Part shown: positions 1 through 13,900 of the stretch, piece after piece
How positions within the stretch are numbered: position 1 is the first letter of the stretch
How the letters are laid out: each line of letters starts with the position of its first letter
Assembly (NCBI RefSeq): GCF_932526225.1
Contig: NC_064047.1
Span: 6,261,501-6,325,500, forward strand
Direction: 5' to 3'
Length of the DNA stretch: 64,000 bases
Origin: Nematostella vectensis
Lineage: Eukaryota > Cnidaria > Anthozoa > Actiniaria > Edwardsiidae
The notes under the pieces: generated by a model
What the model was told of the DNA's origin: nothing
Database searches by the model: none
The model's input: the letters and a program-made list of their open reading frames with translations, nothing else
Position numbers and translations under genes: made by a program

Positions 1-195
1 CTCTTAGGACTCCTTAACACCCTTCTACACCCCTCCCTACGGCAACATTACCCCCTAATGAGTGCCTGTCTGCAATAGCCACAGTTTGCGAAATAAGAAA
101 TCATAAAGCTTTGACAAACATATTCTTTATATTTTGATGTTTTCTGGTTTCATCTACATCTCTGGTGTTTAATGTTTTTGTTGATCTCTCATCAG

Positions 196-1940
196 TTAGT
201 AAATCAGTATCGGATGATGCCAGCTTCATGGGATTTATAACTAGTCCCAAAGCGCCAAATTCTCAGCTAGCTTTGGATGTGGAGGTCTGGGATGAAAATA
301 CTGTGGCAAGGTAAAACCTGTGCTTGTTTATTGAGCTTACCAGCTTCCCCTTGTGTCAAAACCATCTGCTGGGAAACTCTTCACAGGCTCTCTATTCATG
401 ATTGGATGTCATATAGCATTTTATGTAATGCTTAATACCACAGGCCTCCCACCTGCGTCAGTAAAAGATTTCTAAGGACATACGAATTCGCGCAAATAAA
501 CATCTTATGCATTTTATCTTCATTCTCTAAATCATGAAATGAACTTCCTTGGGATGTAAATGTATCCATCTCTGGTGTTTTTTCTTTCCAAGAAGCTTCA
601 TTTTACGAGTTTAGAGTGATACAAGTTTGACTCGATTTTGAGTCGATACTAAGTATGTTAATAACACAAGGCTGGAAACTTAATTCTGACTACCTCAGCT
701 TCAGTGCGATTTTCTGCCGGATTTTAACCAGTACAAAAACACTGAAACCGGTACAAAATGGAAGAGGGATGAACCTATCCCCGAATCGATCTTTAAAGCA
801 ATCCACTTAAAAACCTGTGAGAAATGATTTTTTGACCGTCAAACGTAAAACAGATGGATACATTTTCATCCCAATAAAGTTTATTTCATGATTCAGAAAA
901 CGAAGATATAACTCATTTATTATTTTGTTTATTTGCGTGAATTTGTATGTCCTTAGAAATCCTTTACTGATGTGGGTGGGAAGCCTGTGTTAATAATTTG
1001 TAAAAAACATGAGTTCTTTGCGCTTCACATTCAAAATCCTATGATGTATGTATTAAAAATTTAAGAATCCTGGAGCAGAGGAACACAAGCATTTAGTAAG
1101 CTCACATACTTTCAACAAGTCAAATCTGAAACAGAATGATGCTATCCATGTCTTGACCGGGAATCAAACCCATTTCAGCTGAGGTTAGAAGCCTCATATG
1201 CTGCTGCCCTAACACATTGGGCAACCCGTGATCAAAGTTTTATGCTTCATTTACAAAATTTAAATAAAAATATCACAAAAGCTGATGGAAATGGATGCTC
1301 TCTGACACTTCAGCTGACAGGGACTTGTTTCTTTTTTTACCGTAAGGGACTTGGTCATGGGTTCAGAGGTTGAGCGGCAGAGTGTTTGTGACCTTGAAGT
1401 GGACATCAGAGCCGAAGAAATTCTAAACCAAAAGGAAGTTGGTGGTTGGTACTTTTATAGTTTAGTTTAGTTTATTGGCTTTGTCACACAAGCAATATGG
1501 TTAAATGTCTGACATATTTATTGTGTTCGATCATTTGATGAGTTTGCTGTGATATTAGTTTCTCTCTTGTTTTCCATCTCAAGTTCCCATATTATCTCAC
1601 TTTACATATCATGCACATCAGTCAAATTCATGTTTTTATTCTGTTACCTAAATAGTTGTTATTAAGTTTTTACTTTGTTGCCCAAAATCATTTTTCATCA
1701 TTTTTTTGACATAAACCATAACCTTAAAACAAAAACAGATTTTGACCATGAAAAGAAATGTTTTTCACAGTTCTAATAAAATCTCTAAATAAATAAATAC
1801 ATAGTCTACAAACATGACAGAGATTTTGTTTTTAGCAAACATTGGAAGCAACCCTGGACTCACTACAATCTGGGAGGATGAGCGTGAGAGACGGAAGGCA
1901 TCACAAGACGGAACACCTCTGGAGCTGCCCCCTTCACAAG
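196..1940 (+). CDS. REV3L: REV3L exons 1-3 of those visible (N-terminal region)
   Basis: Three exons, 196-310, 1347-1441 and 1836-1940. The second encodes CDLEVDIRAEEILNQKE and the third NIGSNPGLTTIWEDERERR. These align with the human stretch CELEVDAVAADILNRLD followed by IGGNPGLQAIWEDEKQRRR. Phases agree: 310 ends with two bases of an Arg codon completed at 1347, and 1441 ends with one base of an Ala codon completed at 1836. The 196 border (after an ATCAG acceptor) is the least certain, because the residues before WDENTVAR are poorly conserved. The donor at 1441/1442 is GTGGTT; a second GT four bases earlier would break the frame. Confidence 0.85.
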
Positions 1941-4900
1941 GTATACCCCCTCCCCTTCCCACTAAGTCCCCTCCCTCCTCACTTCCCTTACCCCTCTGAA
2001 GGTATGCCCTCCCCTCTCTATCAAGTTAACCCCCCTCTTAACCCCTTACCTCCCCCAAGGTTATGCTCCTCTCCCTACCAAGTTACCTTCCCTCTCAAGG
2101 TATGCCCTACACTCTCTATCAAGTTACCCCCTTCCTCTTAACCCCTTACCTCCCCCAAGGTATTGCTCCTCTCCCTATCAAGTTACCTTCCCTCTCAAGG
2201 TATGCCCTACACTCCCTATCAAGTTACCCCCCCCCCCCTCTTAACCCCTTACCTGCCCAAAGGTATGCCCCCTCCCCCTATCAAGTTACGTCCCTCTGAA
2301 GGTATACCCTCCCCTCCCTATCAAGTTACCCCCCCCCTCTTAACCCCTTACCTGTTCCAAGGTATTGCTCCTCTCCCTATCAAGTTACGTCCCTCTGAAG
2401 GTATGCCCTCCCCTCCCTATCAAGTTACCCCCCCCCCCTCTTAACCCCTTACCTGTTCCAAGGTATTGCTCCTCTCCCTATCAAGTTACGTCCCTCTGAA
2501 GGTATACCCTCCCCTCCCTATCAAGTTACCCCCCCCCCCCCCTCTTAACCCCTTACCTCCCCCAAGGTTATGCTCCTCTCCCTATCAAGTTACGTCCCTC
2601 TGAAGGTATGCCCTCCCCTCCCTATCAAGTTACCCCCCCTCTCTTAACCCCTTACCTGCCCCAAGGTATTGCTCCTCTCCCTATCAAGTTACCTCCCTCT
2701 TAAGGTATGCCCTCCCCTCCCTATCAAGTTACCCCCTCCCCTTCCTTCCAAGTATGCTCTTACTTCCAAGTTTACCCCTCCCTACCTCCCTTACGGCTCC
2801 TTTAACTTTCCTGCCAAGTATTTCCCTTCCGCCTTTAAAAAATGTGGATAAGCCACTCCTGTTTCCTGTTTACAGTTGAAAATACAACGGTCTTTTTGCA
2901 ACAAAACTGAGTATCTCAGTTACTCACTTGAATGAGACGATGCAAATGGATTCTATGTGTAGCTTGGCATTGTGCGGGAGCGTAAAATGACGGCTTGATC
3001 GGGCTTTACCCTTCTCAGAGGTTTGTTTGTTTACAGATCGTGGGTATCTTCCTGACCACGAGGCCGAGCTCCACTACAAGGCAAAGCTCAGGCAAATCCT
3101 ACAAGAACATGAACTGCTGTTGTAAGTAAAGGCAAAGCTCAGGAAAATCCTACAAGAGCATGAACTACTGTTGTAAGTAAAGGCAAAGCTCAGGCGAATC
3201 CTACAAGAGCATGAACTGCTGTTGTAAGTAAAGGCAAAGCTCAGGCGAATCCTACAAGAGCATGAACTACTGTTGTAAGTGAAGGCAAAGCTCAGGCGAA
3301 TCCTACAAGAGCATGAACTGCTGTTGTAAGTAAAGGCAAAGCTCAGGCGAATCCTACAAGAGCATGAACTGCTGTTGTAAGTAAAGGCAAAGCTCAGGCG
3401 AATCCTAAAAGAGCACGAACTGCTGTTGTAAGTAAAGGCAAAGCTCAGGCGAATCCTACAAGAGCATGAACTGCTGTTGTAAGTAAAGGCAAAGCTCAGG
3501 CGAATCCTAAAAGAGCACGAACTGCTGTTGTAAGTAAAGGCAAAGCTCAGGAAAATCCTACAAGAGCATGGACTACTGTTGTAAGTAAAGGCAAAGCTCA
3601 GGCGAATCCTACAAGAGCATGAACTGCTGTTGTAAGTAAAGGCAAAGCTCAGGCGAATCCTACAAGAGCATGAACTGCTGTTGTAAGTAAAGGCAAAGCT
3701 CAGGCGAATCCTACAAGAGCATGAACTGCTGTTGTAAGTAAAGGCAAAGCTCAGGCGAATCCTACAAGAGCATGAACTGCTGTTGTAAGTAAAGGCAAAG
3801 CTCAGGCGAATCCTAAAAGAGCACGAACTGCTGTTGTAAGTAAAGGCAAAGCTCAGGCGAATCCTAAAAGAGCACGAACTGCTGTTGTAAGTAAAGGCAA
3901 AGCTCAGGCGAATCCTACAAGAGCATGAACTGCTGTTGTAAGTAAAGGCAAAGCTCAGGCGAATCCTACAAGAGCATGAACTGCTGTTGTAAGTAAAGGC
4001 AAAGCTCAGGCGAATCCTACAAGAGCATGAACTGCTGTTGTAAGTAAATAAGAGGACAAGTAGAATATTGAGCAAATTGTTGCTTCAAGCGCTAGAATAT
4101 TGAACCTAGAGTTTAATGGAAATTAAAGGTTGGTTCTAACTAAGACGTAAGCGCAAACTCAAAATAGAATCCGTCAACATAAGTGCAAACGCAAGAGAGA
4201 ATTGGCCAAACACAAGCACAAACGCAAACGCAAGAGAGAATCAGCCAAACATAGGCTCAAACGCAAGAGAGAATCCGTCAAACACAAGCGCAAACAAAAG
4301 AGAAAATCGGCTAAACACAAGCGCAAACACAAAAGAAAATCGGACAAACACAAGCGCAAACGTAAGAGATAATCGGCCAAACACAAGCGCAAACGTAAGA
4401 GAGAATCGGCCAAACACAAGCACAAAGTATCCGTTAAATACACGCACAGCGTACTTGCGTTCTCTTGCGCTTGCTTTCCAGCGAGAATCGGAGAATGACG
4501 TGCGTTGCGCTAGCGTCTGTGTCCTAGTAAAAACCAACCTGAAGTTAACAAATTGTGATTGTTAAGAAACCTTGATTGTGAGTGTAGTTGAGCTTGTAAC
4601 TCATGATGACGATGATGGTGATGATGATGATAATGTTTACACATCTATATTTTCAGGCAAAGCCAGATTGAGAGGTGGGACAAGGCAGATACGCCATCCG
4701 AGCAGCGGGACAACATCGGATACCTTACTGCCGAGCGCCCTTCACAGGATACAAACACACAAGGTGCTGGTCTATTGTCTGAAATATTGTCCCTATAGCG
4801 CACCTTTTGAGAGCAGTCCACAGCTGTTAGGGACCTACAACAACGACAACGGCAACGCGGACGCTGAGGGCAGAAAATAATTGAGAATTCAAAGAGCCAG

Positions 4901-7900
4901 ACGTGAAATGTACTCTGAAATGGATTCTGTCTGATACATTTCAGCCGTTTTCCAGAAAACCACGACGTGAAAACTCTAAGTTTCACGGTAAATTGAGGAC
5001 GCGGACGTTTGCACTGTAAACTTCACTAACTACGTTCGCTGCTGTAGAAATAATGTCCTTAGTTTATTTTTATCTGTCCCTGACTAAGGCGATCCTTCCC
5101 TCTCTTTTGGTCGCCAAAAAGCTGGCCATTTCTTTTTGAAGGTCGTGACTGCTCATGTCCCTTTAGCAAATCCTGATGACGCGCTTGGGTCATTAACCCC
5201 ATATTCCTAAAGCCGGGTCTTCACTAGCAAAGGAGACGAAGACTGAGAAAACGCTGGAACAAAAAGCTTACCCACGTTTGAGAATCACACGTGTGTGTTT
5301 AAGATGTGGAGTAGACGTGGACAGAAATCAAAGGCTCTGTGAGCCAACTCGTGAATGTAAATTCATTTTCCTAGTTATTTTACCCGTATGTTACACTCGT
5401 AAATACTTTACAAGCGTTCACGAGTCTAAAAGAGGAAAAAGGTACAGTCCTTCTATTCCCCACTTAAGTTTCCTGCAGGCAGATTTTCACACGCGTTCTA
5501 CTTCACGATTATTTTTATTGTCTTATTGTCAAATTCGCTGTTGCGCGACCTCGGCAATTCCAAAATCCTTGTATCGATGGCTTTTATGTTTTCACTGCCG
5601 CGTCATAAACCATTTGACTGCACACAGCAAGGGAATTGATTGGTCACGACGGTATGATTGACTACGCTCTATTCCCAGACGAGAAATGGATTTGAATTCT
5701 CGACGGTCGCGCAACAACGAATTTGGCTATAAAAAATACCTTATATTTGTAGGCTGTTCAGCTGTAGGAACCATAAATTAGTGATTCTACTTGGTCAATG
5801 AATCATAGCCGTAGCAGGCCTCGAATTATGGGGAGAGGGGCGGGGTGGGGGGGGGGGGGAAGAAAACATTCGGGGCCACGATACACAAACATTAAGAAAA
5901 CATTCGGGGGCACTGCCGCGCACCTACTGGTCATTTCCTTATAATTGATGAAAATATTTAGGGGCTTCTACGGCCCTGTGAAGCGCTTCATTCAATAATT
6001 TGAATGTCGTAGTAAGGGTTCTTTTTTCATTACTTCAGTAATGAAAAATAATTGATTAGAAATTTTGTGAGCTGACTTGCCTTTGTACTACTAGACGTCA
6101 ATGAACGTGAGCCCGTGGTGAACGCAAGCATTGTACAGGAAGTCGTTGAATCAAGTCAGCGGTCACTTTCACAGGCTTTAGGTACTATCATTTGAAAATA
6201 ACGCAGCGATAGATTTATTGATATTTAGTATAAATCCACTCACATACTATCACGAATCTCGCAATTTGATTGGCTCCCGTCCTCACTATATATTGAGCCA
6301 TAGATAGCCGGCGTTTTCGCATCAAAAGCGGTTATTCGCGCCTCGTTGACTATCTATTGACTCATAGAAAACTCGAACTCGCAGTCTAATTGTTAAATAT
6401 ATTTTTCGGCTATTGAAATATGTATACGTGGCCTAGTTGTTATCGTGTGGGCCTCTCACCGCTGTGGCCCAGGTTCGACTCCTGGCTCTGGCTGGGAACT
6501 TTTTCCTAGTTCCTGCCTTGATCTGAATTTGTGTCACAAGTGAGTTGAAGTTATTGCTCCTTACAGATGACTCTAGAGTTTATTGTTCTTTCTTTTTTCT
6601 AAATTATCAATACATTTCTTATTTCATATTTCTCTTTCTTACTTCATATCTTTATTTTCTGCAGGTAGTCCACTTGACTTAGATATGGTTGATATGCTTG
6701 CTAGTCTGGCCGAGGAAGGCCAGTCATCCCCAGGCCCTCTCGTACATGCTAGTGGAGGGAGCCTGTTTGAAGGTCAAGGTAATGCGAGCGTGGTTTTCAA
6801 AAATAAGCTCCATGGGAAACGCATGGAGAAAGCAAGCAACTGTCCCAACTGATACAAACACCGCTGTCAGTGCAAATGGCGATTGACAAATGACAGTTCT
6901 ACGATCGAAAGGACCCATGGATCCAAATTCAGAAAAATATAATAAAAACATACGGCTATCCATTAAATGTAATTAATGTATGGTTATGACATCGCTTGAG
7001 TTTATTTACCACCATTGTTGTTACAAATAATTACTACCCATAAGCACCTTTCGGTCGTAGAACTGCCATTCTGCAATTGCCATTCGCCGTTTGCGCTGAC
7101 AACCTTTATTGTAATAGGTGTATATTAGAGTCTCTTACGGGCAAGTTTTTTAGCGGGATATTTCGAAATTTCTTTGCATAATTTGTCTTCAAATTTTGAA
7201 TAGAAACAATAAAAAAGGTATGCCCGACTCTTTATGGAATGTGATGTTCCTAAGTATGCGCTTGCTCTGGACAAACGTACAACACAAATTGTATGAACAT
7301 AGGAAGACAAATTTTGTAAAATCACAGGGTACCCAAATCAAGCAGATCGTTCCCATTTGGGTCAATACGCAGCTCTTACAAGCTGCAATTTGATTGGGCA
7401 AATGAACAATATCCGCACCTCGACACAAAGAACGAGAAGAATAGAGACAAAAAACTCCTTTGTAGAACAAAGATAATAGGAGACAAAGCAGCTGCGTGCT
7501 TACTCTCCCATTTTTCCCAGAGTACGCAGATGAAGACGAGTCTCAACAAGAAAAGGAATCCGTCGCCGCCGCGGAGATGGAAGAGTCGCTACTCATGTCC
7601 CAGCAGGTCTGGGATGACACCGATCTCCAGGGGGGAGGGGGTGGGGAATCCAGTGAGGCCCAGGGGGATCATGGGAATGCCGTCCCGTCTTCACTCCGGT
7701 AAGGCGTCATCCTATGTTTGGTCTCGTGACTCACTAAATTTCACTCGCTAGAGAATTCTGACTTGACTCGCGTGACGTTTTAAGGCTTACGTGACGTGGT
7801 TTATTTATAGGTTGTCACAGTTCAATTTGGAAGGGCTTGACGACACTTGGGCCGATTCGTTCAGTGATGAGATCCCTCAGGTTGACGGTACCTATGAGGA

Positions 7901-10900
7901 GGAAGAGGATGTCACGCGCCCCTTGTCCAAGCTTGTCACGCAACCTGTCACTCAGTTTGTTGCCCCAATAGTCACGCATTACGACACCGATATCTCTCAG
8001 GTTGACGGTACCTATGAGGGGGAAGAAGATGTCACGCGCCCCTTGCCACGGCTTGTCACGCAACCAGCCACACAACCTGTCACTCAGTTTGTTGCTCCAA
8101 TAGTCACGCAATACGACACAGAAATCTCTCAGGTTGACGGTTCCTATGAGGAGGAAGAGGATGTCACGCGCCCCTTGCCACGGCTTGTCACGCAACCAGT
8201 CACACAACCTGTCACCCAGTTTGTTGTTCCAATAGTCACACAATACGACACAGACATCTCTCAGGTTGACGGTTCCTATGCCAATATCGAGAATGTCATA
8301 CGACTTTTGGACCCTGAGGACCAAATAAGCCATTGGATTCCTCAAGTGGATGGTGCGAATGATGAAGATGACACTGATAACGTTCAACTAGAATCCCGAT
8401 CACAAGGGCAACAGCGACACTCAAATAGCAAGTCCTCGGTACAGTCCTCCTCTGAGCTAGTCAAACGTGCAAGAACCACCCGTAGACTGGGCGTGTCCAG
8501 GGTCAAAATTCGCGTGAGTCAGACTCACTCTCAGCCCTCACAGGCAACGGCGCGGACGCAAGAGGTCACAAGAGATGCGGCCTCACAGGATGCCAGCGTC
8601 ACGACCCAGGGAAATACGTCGCATAGAAATACAAGAGACGTGATGTCACAAGAAAATACAATAGACATGACGTCACATGGTACCATCATGATTTCAAAGA
8701 AAAGAGAGCTGACGTCACAGGATGCCAACAAGACGTCAAAGAAAACTACAAAAGGTTTGCCGTCCTGGGATGGTAAAGAATTAGTGACGTCACACAAAAA
8801 CAAAAGAGTGACGTCAGGGAAGGTCGAAAGTGGTAAAAAAGAGGTGTCTAGAATTATTGAAAGTGACCCAGTTAAAGGGAATGTTCTCATTCACTTTGCA
8901 GAGCAAAGTAGCAACCAAAGCGGAGAGGTCATTGAAAATGAGTCGCCGTTTAGTTTAGAACTAAGCGAATCTAGTTCAGAAGACGAACTAGTAAACGCCA
9001 AACACTCCAAACACGCCAAATCCATTAGATTCATTAGCGAGGCCCATATTCCTACACTAACGATCGATCAGGAACGACTAGGTAACCAGTCAACGAGTGA
9101 GCTTACTACAACAACGGCGGAAAATTCAACACTTCAGGTGAAGGCGATCGGCAATTCTACAGAGCGGCATCGAACTATTGCATTGAAAAAGGGGAATGTC
9201 GTAGGTGCAACGGACAAAATTATGAGTGATAAGCAAGAAGAAGTTGCCCACATCTCTGATGGAAAACGCACTACATCAACTTCAAAAGCGAAGGCAGAGA
9301 GAATTGAAAAACTCAGCGTTGATGGCGAAGATGACAAAAGTGCTGGTGGTAAAACACGTCATGCAGTTACAAGGATGTTATGCACTAGGGAAGACGAGGA
9401 ACGGGATTTTGACAAGCGGCAAAGAAACCAAAGAGGGGTAACCGTTGGCCATGGTATTGCCCCTGATAATCGCCCTGCGATGGCTTCAACATCGACTTCT
9501 GAACATCGAAAGAAGACTAGCTACCGACGTCTTAGATCTATGGTGTTTGGAAAAACTGGAAGAAAAACGAAAGAGATCAAAGTAAGCAGGAAGCAAGCAG
9601 AGAAAGTTTCAAAGGGAACCCGAAAGGCGAGTCATGGTGTAGCTAAGGCAACGCGTGGTGGATTAGCAAATAGAGGCGTATTTCAAGGAAGAGGTATATC
9701 TGATGAGAAATTCTCTATAACATCATCAGAAGAACAGCAGAGGCAGGAAAACAAGGGAGATCGGCAGAAAAACAGAGAACAAAGACGGTATATTGAGGAA
9801 CAGATAGGGGGTAACAAAGAACATGGGCGGGGTCATGCGGATGCTTCTGATAGAGACTTGCCTATTAAACTGTCGCCACAACGACCTGCCGCTGTCACCG
9901 AACTGAAAGATGTTGAAGATACCGTGACGAAATCAGAGAAGATGCAATATGAATACGCAATGTTAACTTCGGATAGGCCCTTCATTAAACAAATGGAACA
10001 TGCTAGTCCTACCTTGACGAAGGGCATTGTAAATGTGGACACAAAATCCGCAGAGGGACGTACCAAAAAATTCGAAGAGTCTAAGGCAGTTTCAAATGTT
10101 AGACTCAAAGCGAATAAAATGATTAGGGGAGGTATTAAGAGACAATCAGGTGAAGCCTTAAACAAGAATAAAATTCAGGGCAGAGAAAACCTTTCATATG
10201 ATGCGGCGGAAGACGATGAAATGCCAGTTGCAAGTAAATACGACAAAAGGCTACTCAAGCTGACAGTAGAGTTACAAGACGTTTCTATGTCAGAGGTCTT
10301 CCATTCAAAATATCAGCTTGCAAAACTAAGACACCTCGAACGCCGGAAGTTTTTGAAAGCAAGAAAAGCTTCGGAAAGCTCACGCTTTTCAGCTAAACGC
10401 GCGCGTACTGACACTGCACGGAGATCCCCTTTAAAGACTGACAAAAGGGTGGGACGATATGGGATGCTTGACGTTGTTGTTAGAACGTCTCCCTCAAAAG
10501 CCGGTTCCGCATGTTCCTTAAAGTCAAGTTCCCAAAATCCTTTGAAGACTAATGCCCAAAGTCCCTTAAAGTCAAGTTCCCAAAGTCCTTTGAAGACTAA
10601 TGCCCAAAGTCCCTTAAAGTCAAGTTCCCAAAGTCCTTTAAAGACTAATGCCCAAAGTCCCTTAAAGTCAAGTTCCCAAAGTCCTTTGAAGACTAATGCC
10701 CAAAGTCCCTTAAAGTCAAGTTCCCAAAGTCCTTTGAAGACTAATGCCCAAAGTCCCTTAAAGTCAAGTTCCCAAAGTCCTTTGAAGACTAATGCCCAAC
10801 GTCCCTTAAAGTCAAGTTCCCAAAGTCCTTTGAAGACTAATGCCCAAAGTTCCTTAAAGTCAAGTTCCCAAAGTCCTTTGAAGACTAATGCCCAAAGTCC

Positions 10901-13900
10901 CTTAAAGTCAAGTTCCCAAAGTCCTTTGAAGACCATTGCCCAAAGCCATTTGAAGTCAAGTTCCCAAAGTCCTTTGAAGACCAATGCTCAAAGTCATTTG
11001 AATTCAGGTTCACAAGGTCCTTTAAAGACAAGTTCACAAAGACCTTTGAAGTCAAATCCCCCAATTCCATTAAAGGCAAGTTTAAAAACCACCCTAACGT
11101 CAAGTGTCCCAAGTCCTTTATGGCCAAGTTCCTCGTCCAAGTCATCCAATCAGCTTAAACGATCACGTCCCGCAAGAGTGCCCAGTGGCTGTGAATCTAA
11201 ACGGCGCAAGCTTTCTTTAAAGTTGAAATCAAAATCGACTGAACTCTCGGGAGAACAAATTGGGGGTCGCGAGGAAACAGTTGCCGGTAGGTCAGACGAC
11301 TCAGCGTCTGTCCAGGAACGGGACCCAGGACTACCCCTACACTCTACCAGTTTGAACAGAACCCCGCGCAGAGAACGTCAGGAGAACATGCCGTCCTCAG
11401 AGGACAATTGGGTCAGTAGTAGCTTTGTTAGTAAAGGAGAGAAAAGTGATACTGAAGACGTGACAGGTATTTCTTCAAGTCCTGTGTGGGATAAAGGTAT
11501 GGAATGTGCATATGAAAACACTGTTGCTAGCCAAGAATCTTGGAAGCATAAGAGATTCCAGGAAAAGGAGGAATTCATGAAAAGACAGAAATTCCAGGAA
11601 AATCAGAAATTCCGGGAATCCCAGGATGAGCTCCGGGACATTTCCAGACAGGAAGACTGCCACACTGTGCACGAGACATTCCTGGAAGAGGACTTTTCAC
11701 TGAAGTCACAATTGTCCGGTAATCTCTCAGATGATATGTTCGATAATGCTTTATTAAACATGTCTTACATGTCTCCAATAGCCGTAGATGTGAGGCCCTG
11801 CTCTCCTCCGTCACCTTCATCACCCACTCCCTATGAAGACGTGTTACCCCTTAGTGAAACGCTCAGCCCGCCATGCCCTGTTGGCAACATCAGAGAAGGT
11901 ATTTCTAAGACAATAATGTCCGAGAAAGGTACTGTTACTCATAGAAGAGATAGGGTAAATGTTATAGAATTTGGTCAGTTTTCTGCGGTTGCGTTATCCG
12001 AGATTGAAGGGAACGATGCTGAGCCCCAAGTAGGAGAGACTCAGACTTGGTCTGATTCTATGGGTGAAACGTCTGATGTCACGCCATGTGGCACTAGTAA
12101 CGCAAAAACAATAATTGATATTGGTCGATGTGTCATCGGGCAGAGTCGCGCAATAGCTACGAGTGATTGTACACAACATCACATAGGGCAAAATTACGCA
12201 ATTACTACTAGTGATAGTACACAACATCACATCGGGAAAAATTACGCAATTGGACCAGGTGGCGCAATAACTACGTGCCACGCAAGATTGACGAGCGATT
12301 GTAGTACCCGCAAAGAAGAGGAATATCTTACCAGCCAACCTTACGCTAATACAATGGATACAGTCCCTTCAATTGCGTGTTCCGTAAGACCTGTAGACAG
12401 TGAGCACGTGAAAGAATACATGGTTTCGTCGTCTGTTCTAACGGCGTCAGGGCAGTATGATACTGGGCGTGGTTTGCACTCCCCTTCCCCTCTTCCCAAA
12501 GCATCACAGATAACAACGCCTCGTCGAGAGCAGTCATTTGACGAGAGGAGTCTATTTTCACCCTACAGTTCAGTGGACATCACGGCATCGCCGTCAATAC
12601 AGATGCCCTCCCCTCCCATAGTGGCAAAGACGACCCCCCGGACACCACAGGAGTTGCGTCCGTCGCTATCTCAATTACACGCGAATGAAAACGTTAAATA
12701 TCCAGAAACCATTATCCCACATTTGCCTCGTAACGTATGTGCTACTGGGGATCAACATTTTAATGGTGAAATCATTAAGCTTCGACATGGTGATGAGGCT
12801 GTTGCACCTCGGCATAGTGATGAGGTTACTGAATCTCGACGTGTCGACGAGGTTACTAAATTGCGACAATGTAAAGAGTTTACTGAGCCTCGACATGGGG
12901 ATGAGGTTTTGGAACCTCGACATGATGATGAGGTAACTGAGCCTCGACATGATGACTCTACCGAGACACCATTTCCTCTCTCTCGTGTGGCTTCTTCGTT
13001 GATTGGCAGCCAGAAAGAATGCACACCGTCTTCTCCATTAACTAATGTCTCCACACGGTCCTCCTCCGAGGTTGTCTCAAGAGTATTCCCTCAAGATCGT
13101 TCAGACGGTGACCCGAACTCGCAGTCGATTTTGGAGGCGAATCTCATTGAAGATCTAGACTCTTTTGGACAGAGAGATAGATGTGATGGAACTTCGCGAA
13201 TCAGTCGTCAAAGCAGAAGCCGTATTGAGACCGATGTGTTTCCAACTAAGCGTAACTTATCCCATAGCTTTAAAGATGTGAAGACTAGCGAATCAGAAAG
13301 ATCGACTCCAACATTGATTTCAAGGTTAATTGCCGATAAAGATACAACACAGGATAGCTTAACTGCGAACCTTGAAGATAAACGGCTAGAAGAACAAGTA
13401 AACGCAGCTGTCCACGTGACTGTTGATTCTCCATTGGTTCATTCATATCAAGACGTCATTACGCCATTGCGAGGGCCGCCTCAAAAAGCCGAATTGATGG
13501 CAGGACTAAAGCATCACGGGATACCACAGTTTCGACATCAGCCGGCATTTTGTAGTAACCCGGATGATGTCCCAGAATTTCCCTGGTAAGTACCAAGGTT
13601 GTATTCATCGCCAAATCACCAACATCGCCATAATCACGCCATCATCATCATCACAGTCATCATTTTTTCATGATATCATCAACATTGTTCATCTCATGAA
13701 TGCAAGACTGTTCATCTATGATTATATGTTTCCTTTTTTGTAGCGAGGTCGGAGGACGAGTGCTTAGGATAAAGTCTAAGCACGTATGTACAGACTTTAT
13801 ATTTACGTCTCATCTTATGTCTTATTTAGCTTTGTTTTAAACAGATCAAATCTTTCCCGACACCATACCCATCATGCATTTGTCTTTTTTCAATTACATT

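Larger units (their letters stand above)
311..1346. other. REV3L intron with a MITE and a SINE-like remnant
   Basis: No coding potential seen. It holds the inverted-repeat element at 439-989 and a tRNA-like remnant on the minus strand at about 1150-1225. Confidence 0.7.

Noticed and set aside
3074-4075. Long minus-strand open frame with FTYNSSSCSCRIRLSFA repeats
   Set aside because: It is the shadow of the 51-bp minisatellite; the period is a multiple of three so any stop-free frame persists. No homology.
4657-4880. Alternative open frame across 4572-4880
   Set aside because: The REV3L exon 4657-4763 in another frame is supported by splice sites and phase on both sides.
10313-10984. Minus-strand open frame with KGLWELDFKGLWALVF repeats
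   Set aside because: Antisense shadow of the SPLK coding array in REV3L.
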